From Candidatus Nitrosopumilus sp. (GTDB lineage: Archaea > Thermoproteota > Nitrososphaeria > Nitrososphaerales > Nitrosopumilaceae), in NCBI GenBank assembly GCA_003702525.1, contig REGJ01000011.1:1-34438 (forward strand): DNA of 34,438 nt. Reading direction: 5' to 3'. Below are positions 1 through 7,964 of the stretch, piece by piece. The notes below the pieces were generated by a model. The model ran no database searches. It saw only the letters and a list, made by a program, of their open reading frames with translations, and was not told the origin of the DNA. The translations under genes and the position numbers were made by a program. Each line of letters opens with the position of its first letter. Within the stretch, counting starts at the first letter, position 1.

Positions 1-174
1 AATTATGGTGATTGTTCCTACAATTGCTATTTGCATTCCATAGGTAATCCAATCTGGATTCTTATACATGAATGATGACTCTGGTCCTACTATCGATTGC
101 CCCTGAAGATGAAAGATGATTCCCAAAATTGAGATAATTCCGCCAACAATTGCTACTACTATGCCTAGTTTCAT
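1..174 (-). CDS. Small membrane protein, C-terminus cut by window edge
   Basis: An open frame of 58 codons starts at ATG 172-174 and is still open at base 1, so the C-terminus is missing. The protein opens with MKLGIVVAIVGGIISILGII, a clear hydrophobic segment at residues 3-21. A polar stretch with Gln, Ser and Pro follows at 22-45, and a second hydrophobic segment begins near residue 48 (MQIAIVGTITII). That predicts at least two membrane helices with a loop of about 25 residues. I do not recognise a named family. It resembles small unnamed membrane proteins of marine thaumarchaea, which is inference. It diverges from the six-helix protein at 278; the 103 bases between them hold both promoters. 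Confidence 0.65.
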   Translation of the reverse strand, partial: MKLGIVVAIVGGIISILGIIFHLQGQSIVGPESSFMYKNPDWITYGMQIAIVGTITII

Positions 175-277
175 GACCTGATTGGTCTGTTTGTCCTAAA
201 AAGGGTAAAGAGAATTGATAATTTGACCAAATGATTTTTGGATTTGGTCTTTAATGATTTTTGCATGACTGTGTATA

Positions 278-964
278 GTGTATAACTGGGCTGACACTTA
301 CGAGTCAAACAATCACAAGTATCTAGGCTTGATTCTATTTGGCTCATCAGCCTTACTAGCAATAATTCTATTTTTGGTGTTTCACCCTCAAATTGAGGCA
401 ATCAACAAGGAATCCCCCATACTGATCAATATCATGTTCATTCCTGCCATGGCAGTTGGTTTTCTTTATGGTATGAGAATTACTGAAAGAGCTGTAAAGC
501 CTTCAGAAATTCGTAGTCCCTTCAAGCGCTCTATTGTCAAAATCTTCTTGTTCTTCTTTGTTATTGGAGGAATGTTTAGCTCTGTAAACTTTGCAATAAA
601 TGGAGGAAGCATAATGCCTGATGTCTCAATTCTTGAGGAAGGTTTACTTCCTTGGGCTAACAACTTTATCACTGCAAATGGCGGTGCAACATTTCTAATT
701 ATTACCAGCATTGCATTGATGGCAGCAGCAACAAAAAGAATTGTTGGCATGAATTCTGGGTTCTTAAACAGAATGGTAACGTCAGTTGGAACCTTTGTCT
801 TCTTTACAATGCTGGCACTCAGCTTTACAAAGTCAGATCCTACATCTTCAGGTGTATTCTTGTACACATTCTATCAAGCAGGAATTGTTGGTGGTGCATT
901 TTTTGCAATGAATAGACTGACAAAGAATCAAAATATGTTAGAAGACTTTTCAAACGGATATTAG
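278..964 (+). CDS. Six-helix membrane protein of unknown function
   Basis: A 228-residue protein starting at GTG 278. The upstream ATG at 265 is out of frame and stops after six codons. Hydrophobic segments at about 16-37, 48-68, 86-107, 137-153, 165-184 and 192-212 predict six membrane helices. A polar loop with several Pro and acidic residues lies between helices 3 and 4 (about 108-130). No catalytic motif is visible. The C-terminal part (VFLYTFYQAGIVGG then an Arg/Lys tail) resembles the end of the membrane protein at 14706-15278, so the two may be distant paralogues. It ends three bases before the convergent stop of the 968-1216 gene. Function unknown; probably a thaumarchaeal lineage family. 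Confidence 0.8.
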   Translation: MYNWADTYESNNHKYLGLILFGSSALLAIILFLVFHPQIEAINKESPILINIMFIPAMAVGFLYGMRITERAVKPSEIRSPFKRSIVKIFLFFFVIGGMFSSVNFAINGGSIMPDVSILEEGLLPWANNFITANGGATFLIITSIALMAAATKRIVGMNSGFLNRMVTSVGTFVFFTMLALSFTKSDPTSSGVFLYTFYQAGIVGGAFFAMNRLTKNQNMLEDFSNGY

Positions 965-967
965 AAA

Positions 968-1216
968 TTATTCATCCAAATCTACATAGATTCCTGAGAT
1001 TTGATTATTGATTCTATCATGGTATTTTTCACAACCCTCAGTTTTGAAGTCATTTGCTTTACATTCGTTAAAGTGTATTGTATTGTCTCTTTGCAAATTG
1101 TCTGCATACAATACATCGTTTGCCATAAACAAAGCCATTATTCCAATCACTGCTAGTGAAGCTGCTACTACAATCATAGAATATCCTACTTTTGCGTGAT
1201 TGTGAGGCTCTTTCAT
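968..1216 (-). CDS. Small single-helix membrane protein
   Basis: An 82-residue protein starting at ATG 1214-1216. A short His- and Lys-containing N-terminus (MKEPHNHAKVGYS) is followed by one hydrophobic helix at about 13-33 (MIVVAASLAVIGIMALFMA). A polar domain of about 50 residues follows with two Cys (about 53 and 62) and an acidic end. The layout suggests a membrane-anchored protein with its C-terminal domain outside the cell, where the two Cys could form a disulfide. No family is recognised. It is convergent with the 278-964 gene and divergent from the zinc-ribbon protein at 1337, sharing a 120-base promoter region with it. Confidence 0.7.
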   Translation of the reverse strand: MKEPHNHAKVGYSMIVVAASLAVIGIMALFMANDVLYADNLQRDNTIHFNECKANDFKTEGCEKYHDRINNQISGIYVDLDE

Positions 1217-1336
1217 CTAAAAAAAATCAATTACTCTTGAATTTAATCTTTTCAAGTTGGTATTTTGCGATCAATTCTGTGGCACTAGGTAATTCTTTCC
1301 GAAAAGAAGAAAAGGCAATTCCTCAAAACATCTCTG

Positions 1337-1825
1337 TTGAGCATTCAAATTCTACAATATGAGTTCCTAGGTCCTATTCCACTAGATGAATGGGGGCCTC
1401 CAATGGAAAAACTGGTGTTTCTTATCATGTCTAGGGATAAGGATAGATTCAACATTGTTTATGTCGGTGACTGTGAAAAGACTGAAGACAAGTCATTTTT
1501 TGTACAACATTCAGGTTTCAAATGCTGGGTTGAACAATCTGGCTCTGAAAAATCACTATATCTTGCAATATTGCCTTTGTTTGATGCAAGCAAGGAACAT
1601 CGAGAAAATGTGCTAAACAAAATCAAAGCAGGTTACAAACCTTCATGCAATGCAGGTGAGATTGTTGAACCAAAACCTGATTATGTCATTCGAAAATCTC
1701 CTGACTCTGAAAAACTCTCTTGTCCTTGCTGTGGTTCTGAAATGAAAGCAGAACAGTTTCTAGAAAAATCTACACTTTACAGATGTAGCAGTTGTGGAAT
1801 TAGTGATACTAAGCTTAACTCTTGA
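1337..1825 (+). CDS. Unknown conserved protein with C-terminal zinc ribbon
   Basis: A 162-residue soluble protein starting at TTG 1337; no ATG lies nearby in frame. The first 100 residues form a mixed alpha/beta domain with the signature FLGPIPLDEWGPP near the N-terminus and a conserved-looking strand (FNIVYVGDC). The last 35 residues hold a rubredoxin-like zinc ribbon: CPCCG near 128-132 and CSSCG near 150-154, two CxxC knuckles that should bind one zinc. The fold of the N-terminal domain is not recognised. The zinc ribbon suggests nucleic acid or protein binding, but this is inference. Its 3' end overlaps the convergent 1815-2048 gene by 11 bases. Confidence 0.75.
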   Translation: MSIQILQYEFLGPIPLDEWGPPMEKLVFLIMSRDKDRFNIVYVGDCEKTEDKSFFVQHSGFKCWVEQSGSEKSLYLAILPLFDASKEHRENVLNKIKAGYKPSCNAGEIVEPKPDYVIRKSPDSEKLSCPCCGSEMKAEQFLEKSTLYRCSSCGISDTKLNS

Positions 1826-2048
1826 CCTTATTTTGAACATCAAATAGTTGTAGTGTCAGTAAATCAATTGCCTTTTTCAAATGTCCAAATTCGTTTATTG
1901 AATGAATTTGTCCTTCCACTAGAGCTCTCATAATTTTGATAGAGTTTTTTTGATAGTCATCTGATGCAACAATTTCCATGGCGTTAATTTTTGATAATAA
2001 ATTGTCTAACTCCTTTATCATCTCTTCAGATGGTTTGTGTTTGTCCAT
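1815..2048 (-). CDS. Small helical protein of unknown function
   Basis: A 77-residue protein starting at ATG 2046-2048. It is almost entirely helical, with heptad-like hydrophobic spacing (for example MIKELDNLLSKINAMEIV and LKKAIDLLTLQLFDVQNKV), no Cys and no membrane segment. A helical hairpin or dimeric coiled coil is likely. It lies 32 bases downstream of the tiny Cys/His protein at 2081-2233, which itself lies 33 bases downstream of the alcohol dehydrogenase, all in the same direction, so the three may share a transcript. Its 3' end overlaps the convergent 1337-1825 gene. Function unknown. Confidence 0.65.
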   Translation of the reverse strand: MDKHKPSEEMIKELDNLLSKINAMEIVASDDYQKNSIKIMRALVEGQIHSINEFGHLKKAIDLLTLQLFDVQNKVKS

Positions 2049-2080
2049 GAATGATTGAAATGATTTTGATATATGAATTG

Positions 2081-2233
2081 TTACAACAACTCTTCATCAA
2101 TTTCTTGAATTGGGTCTAGATATTGCTGACATGTACATGTTGGAATCTGACATTCTCCCATTTTCATTAATGACTTGCTTTGCTCATTTGGAATGTGAGC
2201 CTCATCAGTATGATGGCATCTCTTACAATTCAT
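2081..2233 (-). CDS. 50-residue Cys/His-rich putative zinc-binding protein
   Basis: A short frame from ATG 2231-2233 to TAA 2081-2083 encodes 50 residues. Potential zinc ligands are C3, C6, H7, H8, H13, C28, C33 and C35, with the ending pattern C-x4-C-x-C (CQIPTCTC). This ligand density is far above chance and argues that the frame is real despite its size. The same ending pattern, preceded by Cys and His residues, occurs in the C-terminal half of the 78-residue protein at 31154-31390 (CLVAECDC), so the two look like members of one small zinc-binding family. The gene sits between the alcohol dehydrogenase and a helical protein in one orientation. Function unknown. Confidence 0.7.
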   Translation of the reverse strand: MNCKRCHHTDEAHIPNEQSKSLMKMGECQIPTCTCQQYLDPIQEIDEELL

Positions 2234-2266
2234 GTTTTTGACTCACCATTTTGATATTTAACCCAA

Positions 2267-3301
2267 TCATGGGATTAAAACTGCTCTAGCTTCAATCTCT
2301 GAATCTTTTAATTTTTTGAGAACTTTGTTTGCATCCTCTAATGGAAATACTTCAGACACTACTTCGATATTTTTTTCATCACATGTCTTGATAACCTCTT
2401 CCATGTCTTTAGTTGAACCAATCAAAGTTCCTCTGATTGTCTTTTCTTCAAATGCTACAAAAGATGGATTCTCACCAATTGTTGCAATTACTACCATTCC
2501 GCCTTTCTTTATTGCCTTAATTGCAGTATCAGTTACAATATCTGCTGGTGCAAAAACAATTGCAGCATCAAGTAGTCCATGCTTTTCTTTTAATTTCTCT
2601 AGAAATTCTTCTTGATTTTCAGAAAACTGCATGGCATCAATTGCACCTAATCTCTTTGCAACATCTAGATGACTTTGAGATCTTGAAAATGCAATTACGT
2701 CACAATCTTTGACCTTTGCAAATTGTACTGCCATGTGTCCCACTCCTCCAATTCCAAAAATTCCAATCTTTTTGTGGTTTTGTGGTTCTGCAGCTTTCAC
2801 TGCTTTGTATGCAGTGATTCCTGCACAAAAAAGCGGAGCTGCATACTCTGGTTTCATAGAATCTGGCACCTTTGTTGCAAAGTCTTCAGTTACTGTAACG
2901 TATTCTGTATATCCTCCTTTGAGAGTTTCACCTAAAATAATTGAAGATTCACACAAGTACTCTTTTCCTTCTTTACAATATTGACATTCTTTACATGCTT
3001 CTAGTAATGGTGTAATTCCTGCCCTATCTCCAACTTTGAATTTTGTAACTCCACTTCCAACTTCAACTACTTTTCCTACCACTTCGTGTCCTGGAACTGT
3101 TGGTAGTTGTGGTGGAATTCCAAGGTCTTTCCAATCTCCTTCTATTCCATGTAGTTGTGAATGGCAAACTCCACATGCTTCAATTTTTAGTAAAATTTCA
3201 TTTGATCTTTCAATTTTATGTCTGTCAATCTCTGTTAGCTTTAGTGGATTTGTCTCAATCGCTGCACATTCAGATAGTACCATTGCACGCATCTTATCCA
3301 T
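2267..3301 (-). CDS. Zinc-dependent alcohol dehydrogenase (MDR family)
   Basis: A 344-residue medium-chain dehydrogenase/reductase. The catalytic zinc ligands are visible as C46 (CGVC), H72 and E73 (PGHE) and C159 (LFCAG). The structural zinc site is the four-Cys lobe C103, C106, C109, C117 (CKECQYC then LC). The nucleotide fold carries GIGGVG at 183-188. It should oxidise alcohols or reduce aldehydes with NAD(P); substrate cannot be read from the sequence. Length is normal for the family. Start ATG 3299-3301 lies about 26 bases after a TATA-like box, as expected for a leaderless message. The 50-residue Cys/His protein and a helical protein follow downstream. Confidence 0.93.
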   Translation of the reverse strand: MDKMRAMVLSECAAIETNPLKLTEIDRHKIERSNEILLKIEACGVCHSQLHGIEGDWKDLGIPPQLPTVPGHEVVGKVVEVGSGVTKFKVGDRAGITPLLEACKECQYCKEGKEYLCESSIILGETLKGGYTEYVTVTEDFATKVPDSMKPEYAAPLFCAGITAYKAVKAAEPQNHKKIGIFGIGGVGHMAVQFAKVKDCDVIAFSRSQSHLDVAKRLGAIDAMQFSENQEEFLEKLKEKHGLLDAAIVFAPADIVTDTAIKAIKKGGMVVIATIGENPSFVAFEEKTIRGTLIGSTKDMEEVIKTCDEKNIEVVSEVFPLEDANKVLKKLKDSEIEARAVLIP

Positions 3302-3323
3302 GAAATATACAATTTCTCAAATA

Positions 3324-3331
3324 ATTTTAAG
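3324..3331 (-). promoter_or_regulatory. TATA-like box of the alcohol dehydrogenase gene
   Basis: On the minus strand an A/T-only box (CTTAAAAT region) is centred about 26 bases upstream of ATG 3301. That spacing puts transcription start at or next to the start codon. It shares the 92-base divergent region with the promoter of the HYR protein gene. Confidence 0.45.
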
Positions 3332-3363
3332 ATTCGCTAAATATGACTGATAATAACTGAACG

Positions 3364-3371
3364 TTTTATTA
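3364..3371 (+). promoter_or_regulatory. TATA-like box of the HYR-domain protein gene
   Basis: The box TTTTATTA is centred about 26 bases upstream of GTG 3394, which supports the GTG start and a leaderless transcript. Confidence 0.5.
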
Positions 3372-3393
3372 CTTCTATTCTGGTTCATACTGT

Positions 3394-4725
3394 GTGCAAA
3401 AATTAGTTCTTTTTTCGTTATTAGTATTGATTGCAGGTACTGCTTTAGGAGAAGTTTATGCTCAAACAACCCCCGAACCCGAACCATCTGATGTAATTCC
3501 TCCTACGCTAAATATTCCTGAAAATTTCACTGTAGCTCCTGATAGTATTTTTGGTACAACAATTGTATTTTCTGTTAGTGCTGTTGATGATGTAGATGGT
3601 GCAATCCTCCCTGTTTGTGTTCCTGCATCTCCTGCTTTTGTTAATATTGGAACTACTACTGTAACTTGTACTGCAACTGATACTGCAGGTAATGTAGCAG
3701 AAGCATCATTTGATGTAACTGTAGCTGATCAGGCTCCTCCTGAAATTACTGTTCCTGAAGATATCACCATTGATTCAACTGTTACAACTGATACAACTCT
3801 AACTTTTACTGCTACTGCTGTTGATGATGTAGATGGTGCAATCCTCCCTGTTTGTACTCCTGAATCCGGAAGTCAATTTTCAGTTGGAACTACTACTGTA
3901 ACTTGTACTGCAACTGATACTGCAGGTAATGTAGCAGAAGCATCATTTGATGTAACAGTCAATAATTTGCTTACCATTCTTGAAGTTGAATTATTGACAT
4001 TAGGCGAACTAGATCCTTCCAATGTAGAAAATGTTGGAACACATGTTTCTGACTTTGTTAGAACTTCCAACATTTTGTTTCAATTAGAGCAACAAGGACT
4101 CAAAGACCTGAGAACCGAATACCATGAGTCTGGTATGACTAGAAGTGAACTCAACCAAGAATTATCTCAATATAGGATTACCATTCAAGATATGAGACAA
4201 GACTATCAAGAAATATTTGAAAACTATCGTGATACTGTAAAACAACTTGTTAAAGAGAAAAATGGTTTGAGTGTAGAAGATAAGAGAAACCTACAACAAC
4301 TTGAAAAAGCCAAACTTCAAATCCGACATAACAATATAGAATCCCTTGACACACTTGACTCATTTATTGATGATAGTTTGTACCAAGAATTGAAAATAAA
4401 TGAAAACAAACTTAGAAAACTCAATAATTTAATTGCCTTGTCAAACTATCCTCTTACTGTATATTCTGATTCTCAAGTAGCAAAATGGAAACAAGAACAA
4501 ATAGAATTATTCAGTACTGTTAAAGCACTAAAGATAGTTCTAAGTGGCGCTGATAAAGATTCAAAATCTGATATCCTATCTACAATAAAGGAAATCAAAA
4601 ATCAGATAAAAGATGAGAAACAAAAAGAGCAAAAACAAAAAGAAAATAATTCCAAAAAGAACTCTGACAAAGGCAAGAGTGAAGAAAAATCTAAAAAATC
4701 TTCAAACAAAGGCAAGAAAAAGTAA
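3394..4725 (+). CDS. Secreted protein with two HYR domains and coiled-coil tail
   Basis: A 443-residue protein starting at GTG 3394. Residues 1-23 form a signal peptide (hydrophobic core LVLFSLLVLIAGTALG, likely cleavage after VYAQ). A Pro/Glu-rich linker leads to two hyalin-repeat (HYR, Ig-like) domains at about 35-110 and 114-189, each with the typical DxxDG and TVTCTATDTAGN motifs and paired Cys. Residues about 195-410 are highly helical with many Gln, Glu and Lys, probably a long coiled coil. The last 35 residues are a Lys/Ser tail. HYR domains are usually found in extracellular adhesion proteins. No C-terminal membrane anchor is visible, so it may be released or bound to the S-layer. The two HYR copies contain identical DNA blocks. 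Confidence 0.85.
   Translation: MQKLVLFSLLVLIAGTALGEVYAQTTPEPEPSDVIPPTLNIPENFTVAPDSIFGTTIVFSVSAVDDVDGAILPVCVPASPAFVNIGTTTVTCTATDTAGNVAEASFDVTVADQAPPEITVPEDITIDSTVTTDTTLTFTATAVDDVDGAILPVCTPESGSQFSVGTTTVTCTATDTAGNVAEASFDVTVNNLLTILEVELLTLGELDPSNVENVGTHVSDFVRTSNILFQLEQQGLKDLRTEYHESGMTRSELNQELSQYRITIQDMRQDYQEIFENYRDTVKQLVKEKNGLSVEDKRNLQQLEKAKLQIRHNNIESLDTLDSFIDDSLYQELKINENKLRKLNNLIALSNYPLTVYSDSQVAKWKQEQIELFSTVKALKIVLSGADKDSKSDILSTIKEIKNQIKDEKQKEQKQKENNSKKNSDKGKSEEKSKKSSNKGKKK
3580..3956 (+). repeat. Tandem duplication of the HYR-domain coding sequence
   Basis: Two exact block pairs lie 237 bases (79 codons) apart: 3580-3618 equals 3817-3855 (39 bases) and 3647-3719 equals 3884-3956 (73 bases). 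The sequence between the blocks has diverged. Perfect identity at synonymous positions points to a recent duplication or gene conversion between the two HYR domains. Confidence 0.9.
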
Positions 4726-4771
4726 TCTAGATGCCCATTAGAAAAATAAAGGACGCAAATTATTCCATTTT

Positions 4772-5005
4772 ATGCCTGAAATCACTGATGAAGACAAAGA
4801 ACGAGTAGAGTTACTACGTCTTGTATCTAGCTCAAAACATGAATTCAAAAATCTTACTTTGGAACAACTAAAGAGACTGCAAGAACTAGTTGAAAAGAAA
4901 GATTACAGCCATGACAAAAAGGCTCACAGATCCAAAGTAAAATTACTTGGAAAAATCAATGTTCGAATTTATGAGATAACTGAAGGCAGAGGTATTTGGG
5001 GTTAA
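4772..5005 (+). CDS. Small charged helical protein of unknown function
   Basis: A 77-residue soluble protein starting at ATG 4772, with no membrane segment, no Cys and a high content of Lys and Glu. It is mainly helical (for example LTLEQLKRLQELVEKKDYS) and ends in a basic segment and GRGIWG. It lies 46 bases downstream of the HYR protein and 38 bases upstream of the YyaL-like gene, all on the plus strand. The basic half could bind nucleic acid, but nothing in the sequence settles this. No family recognised. Confidence 0.65.
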   Translation: MPEITDEDKERVELLRLVSSSKHEFKNLTLEQLKRLQELVEKKDYSHDKKAHRSKVKLLGKINVRIYEITEGRGIWG

Positions 5006-5043
5006 CCAATTAAGTACAAATATCAAAACAAATCTGAAAAACT

Positions 5044-7071
5044 GTGGCAGAAAATAATCTAATTCATGAAACAAGTCCTTATCTTCTTCAACATGCACAT
5101 AATCCCGTTGATTGGTATGGATGGAATGATGAGGCATTAAAAAAAGCAAAAGATGAAAACAAACCCATCTTTCTTAGCATTGGTTACAGTTCTTGCCATT
5201 GGTGTCATGTAATGGCACATGAATCATTTGAGAATGATGAAGTTGCAAAATTCATGAATGAAAATTTTGTAAACATCAAAGTGGATAGAGAAGAACGTCC
5301 TGACATTGATGACATTTATCAAAAAGTTTGTCAGATAGCTACCGGACAAGGAGGATGGCCTTTGAGCATTTTCTTAACTCCTGATCAAAAACCATTCTAT
5401 GTTGGAACTTATTTTCCAGTTTTAGATTCGTATGGCCGTCCGGGATTTGGCAGCATATGCAGACAACTCTCTCAAGCTTGGAAAGAAAAGCCTAAAGATA
5501 TTGAAAAATCTGCAGACAATTTTCTTGATGCACTAAACAAAACTGAAAAAGTTTCAGTTCCTTCAAAATTAGAAAGAGCAATTCTTGATGAGGCAGCAAT
5601 GAATCTCTTCCAATTAGGTGATTCTACATATGGTGGATTTGGTTCGGCACCAAAATTCCCAAATGCCGCAAATGTCTCCTTTTTGTTTCGTTATGCCAAG
5701 ATGTCTGGGCTATCAAAATTCACAGAATTTGGGCTCAAAACTCTCAAAAAAATGGCAAATGGCGGAATATTTGATCAAATTGGAGGTGGATTCCATAGAT
5801 ATTCTACAGATGCAAAATGGCTTGTACCTCACTTTGAAAAGATGCTTTATGATAATGCACTAATTCCTGTAAATTATGCAGAGGCATATCAAATAACAAA
5901 GGATCCTTTCTATCTTGATGTTTTGAAAAAAACACTTGATTTTGTATTACGTGAAATGACTTCGCATGAAGGTGGATTTTATTCTGCATATGATGCCGAC
6001 TCTGAAGGTGTAGAAGGAAAATTCTATGTCTGGAAGAAAAGCGAGATTAAAGAAATTCTTGGTGATGATGCTGATATCTTTTGTTTGTTTTATGATGCCA
6101 CAGATGGTGGAAATTGGGAAGGAAACAACATTCTTTGCAATAATCTAAATATTTCTACAGTTGCTTTTAACTTTGGAACAACTGAAGACAAGGTACGAGA
6201 AATTCTTCAAGCATGCTCAAAGAAACTACTTGATGTTCGTTCTAAGAGAGTTGCTCCTGGATTAGATGATAAAATTCTAGTTTCCTGGAATTCCCTAATG
6301 ATTACAGCATTTGCAAAAGGCTATCGTGTAACAAATGATTCGAGATATCTTGGTGCAGCAAAAAATTGTATCTCATTTATTGAAAACAACCTGTTTTCAG
6401 GAGACAAGTTACTGAGAACTTACAAAAACAAAACTGCAAAAATTGATGGCTATCTAGAAGACTATTCTTACTTTGTAAATTGTTTGTTAGATGTCTTTGA
6501 AATTGAACCTGATCCAAAATATCTAAAACTTGCACTAAAACTAGGTCATCATCTGGTAGACCATTTCTGGGATTCAGAAAACAATAGTTTCTTTATGACC
6601 TCAGACAATCATGAAAAACTGATTATCCGACCAAAGAGTAACTATGATTTGTCTTTGCCCTCTGGAAACTCTGTTTCTGCATTTGTCATGCTCAGACTGT
6701 ACCATTTCTCTCAAGAACAACAATTCTTGGAAATCACCACAAAAATCATGGAATCTCAGGCACAAATGGCTGCTGAAAACCCATTTGGATTTGGACATCT
6801 GCTAAACACAATTTCAATTTATTTAGAAAAACCTGTTGAAATCACAATCATAAACACTGAAAATTCTGAACTTTGTAACTCTGTAATTTTAGAATATTTA
6901 CCAAATTCAATTATTGTAACTGTTCAAAACTCTGATCAATTATCTGCACTGTCTGAATATCCTTTCTTTGCTGGAAAGTCTTTTGAAGAAAAAACCTCCG
7001 CGCTTGTTTGCAAAAACTTTACCTGTTCTTTACCTTTACACACAATTGATGAAATAAACGCTCAACTTTAG
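5044..7071 (+). CDS. Thioredoxin-domain protein, YyaL/SPATA20-like (DUF255)
   Basis: A 675-residue protein starting at GTG 5044, full length for the family. The N-terminal DUF255 thioredoxin-like domain has the family signature [14 protein letters not shown] (about 14-27) and the redox-like motif C51-H-W-C54, followed by [10 protein letters not shown] and [18 protein letters not shown]. The remainder is a long alpha-rich region expected to fold as an (alpha/alpha)6 barrel, as in N-acylglucosamine epimerase-like enzymes, with the family's [20 protein letters not shown] stretch. Biochemical function is unknown across the family; a redox or carbohydrate-related role is suggested by the two domains. 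No signal peptide, so cytoplasmic. It overlaps the convergent gene at 7068 by four bases. Confidence 0.92.
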   Translation: MAENNLIHETSPYLLQHAHNPVDWYGWNDEALKKAKDENKPIFLSIGYSSCHWCHVMAHESFENDEVAKFMNENFVNIKVDREERPDIDDIYQKVCQIATGQGGWPLSIFLTPDQKPFYVGTYFPVLDSYGRPGFGSICRQLSQAWKEKPKDIEKSADNFLDALNKTEKVSVPSKLERAILDEAAMNLFQLGDSTYGGFGSAPKFPNAANVSFLFRYAKMSGLSKFTEFGLKTLKKMANGGIFDQIGGGFHRYSTDAKWLVPHFEKMLYDNALIPVNYAEAYQITKDPFYLDVLKKTLDFVLREMTSHEGGFYSAYDADSEGVEGKFYVWKKSEIKEILGDDADIFCLFYDATDGGNWEGNNILCNNLNISTVAFNFGTTEDKVREILQACSKKLLDVRSKRVAPGLDDKILVSWNSLMITAFAKGYRVTNDSRYLGAAKNCISFIENNLFSGDKLLRTYKNKTAKIDGYLEDYSYFVNCLLDVFEIEPDPKYLKLALKLGHHLVDHFWDSENNSFFMTSDNHEKLIIRPKSNYDLSLPSGNSVSAFVMLRLYHFSQEQQFLEITTKIMESQAQMAAENPFGFGHLLNTISIYLEKPVEITIINTENSELCNSVILEYLPNSIIVTVQNSDQLSALSEYPFFAGKSFEEKTSALVCKNFTCSLPLHTIDEINAQL

Positions 7072-7512
7072 ATTTTCTTAAAGTTTGCTTCAATAGTACT
7101 TCCTACTTGTGGCCTTCCCATAGAGTCATATCTTGATTTTGGCATTGCGATTGTAATTTGAGTTTGCTGATATGATTTGATGTTTACTGTAGGTTGAGCT
7201 GACATTATTGCCTCTAACAATGGCATTACTTGCTCTTTCGTTTCCTGATCAAGTTTTTTTGAAACATTCTCAATAATCATCTGTTTTTGTGAGATAGGTT
7301 CTGTTGATACATTCTCAATTAGTGTCAACTGTACTACTTGACCATTATCCACAATTTGTTTGATTTTAAATTCATTAGTTGCTGACAATATTATCTTAGA
7401 ATTTCTTTGTGATTTATCTTTAACGAATCGAGAAATACAATGCAACCATTGCTGTGACTACTGCAGCAGCAGTACCCCCCCAAAAAATTATCTTACTGCC
7501 GTCTACTTTCAT
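7068..7512 (-). CDS. Membrane-anchored small protein interrupted by an apparent +1 frameshift
   Basis: From ATG 7510-7512 the first frame reads 30 codons: a short polar start (MKVDGSK), a hydrophobic helix ([20 protein letters not shown]) and SIR, then hits TAA at 7420-7422. Skipping one T after the CGT codon joins [20 protein letters not shown] and continues open to TAA 7068-7070, giving a coherent 147-residue protein with an N-terminal anchor and an external domain of about 115 residues. The downstream frame alone would start at TTG 7445 with an implausible MHCISRF and no anchor. So the locus is either a recent frameshift mutation, a sequencing error, or a programmed +1 shift at CGT-TAA. 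The domain family is not recognised. It is convergent with the YyaL-like gene. Confidence 0.6.
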
Positions 7513-7572
7513 ATTCTTGCAATCTTGTATCAGAATTAAACTGTATTGATTTTTTTTGAAATGTTTCTGTGT

Positions 7573-7914
7573 TTAATCCTCTTCTTCTTTTCCAACTTCT
7601 GAATCGTCAGATTCTTCTTTGATTTCTTCTGTCTTGATAGGCTCAATTATTGCCTTTTTTATGGATGCTGCACGATTTTTGATTATTTCATTGAATTCTC
7701 GCACATCTTCCAAACTTGGAGTTTGCTGCTGGTTCTGATATGCCTGCAAAAATCCTGAATAAACACATCCTGTGATTATTCCAAACGCTGTATCTGGAAC
7801 AGATTCTACTTCTGGAACAAAATTTTCTGCAATCTGAGTGTATGCTTCAGACTCACTAATGTAATAATCAATTAAACTCTCAATGAAATCTTTATTTTCT
7901 TTTGAGATTGCCAT
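7573..7914 (-). CDS. Conserved acidic protein of unknown function
   Basis: A 113-residue soluble protein starting at ATG 7912-7914. Residues 1-85 are helical with a moderately hydrophobic centre (TAFGIITGCVYSGFLQAY) that is probably a buried helix, not a membrane span. The last 25 residues are a highly acidic, disordered tail (Glu/Asp-rich, ending GKEEED). No motif is recognised. It is transcribed in the same direction as its neighbours at 7068-7512 and 7965-8723, with gaps of 60 and 50 bases. An acidic tail of this kind is common in small archaeal proteins that bind partners, but no role can be assigned. Confidence 0.65.
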   Translation of the reverse strand: MAISKENKDFIESLIDYYISESEAYTQIAENFVPEVESVPDTAFGIITGCVYSGFLQAYQNQQQTPSLEDVREFNEIIKNRAASIKKAIIEPIKTEEIKEESDDSEVGKEEED

Positions 7915-7964
7915 ACCCTTCTTTAACTTCTGTTTATTTAACTGTCGTTAACTAAAATTTTTTT

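Noticed and set aside
466-867. 133-codon minus-strand frame opposite the six-helix protein
   Set aside because: Antisense shadow of a well-supported membrane protein, with no promoter or recognisable protein feature.
3580-3956. CRISPR-like direct repeats
   Set aside because: Only two copies, in frame, within HYR domains of one protein; no spacers.
7068-7445. Stand-alone 125-residue protein from TTG 7445
   Set aside because: The N-terminus MHCISRF looks non-coding, and a membrane anchor in the other frame joins it with a one-base shift.
7475-7487. Homopolymer run (seven C, six A) as the site of the frameshift
   Set aside because: The membrane helix reads correctly through this run; adding or removing a base there destroys it. 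The break is further down at 7420-7425.
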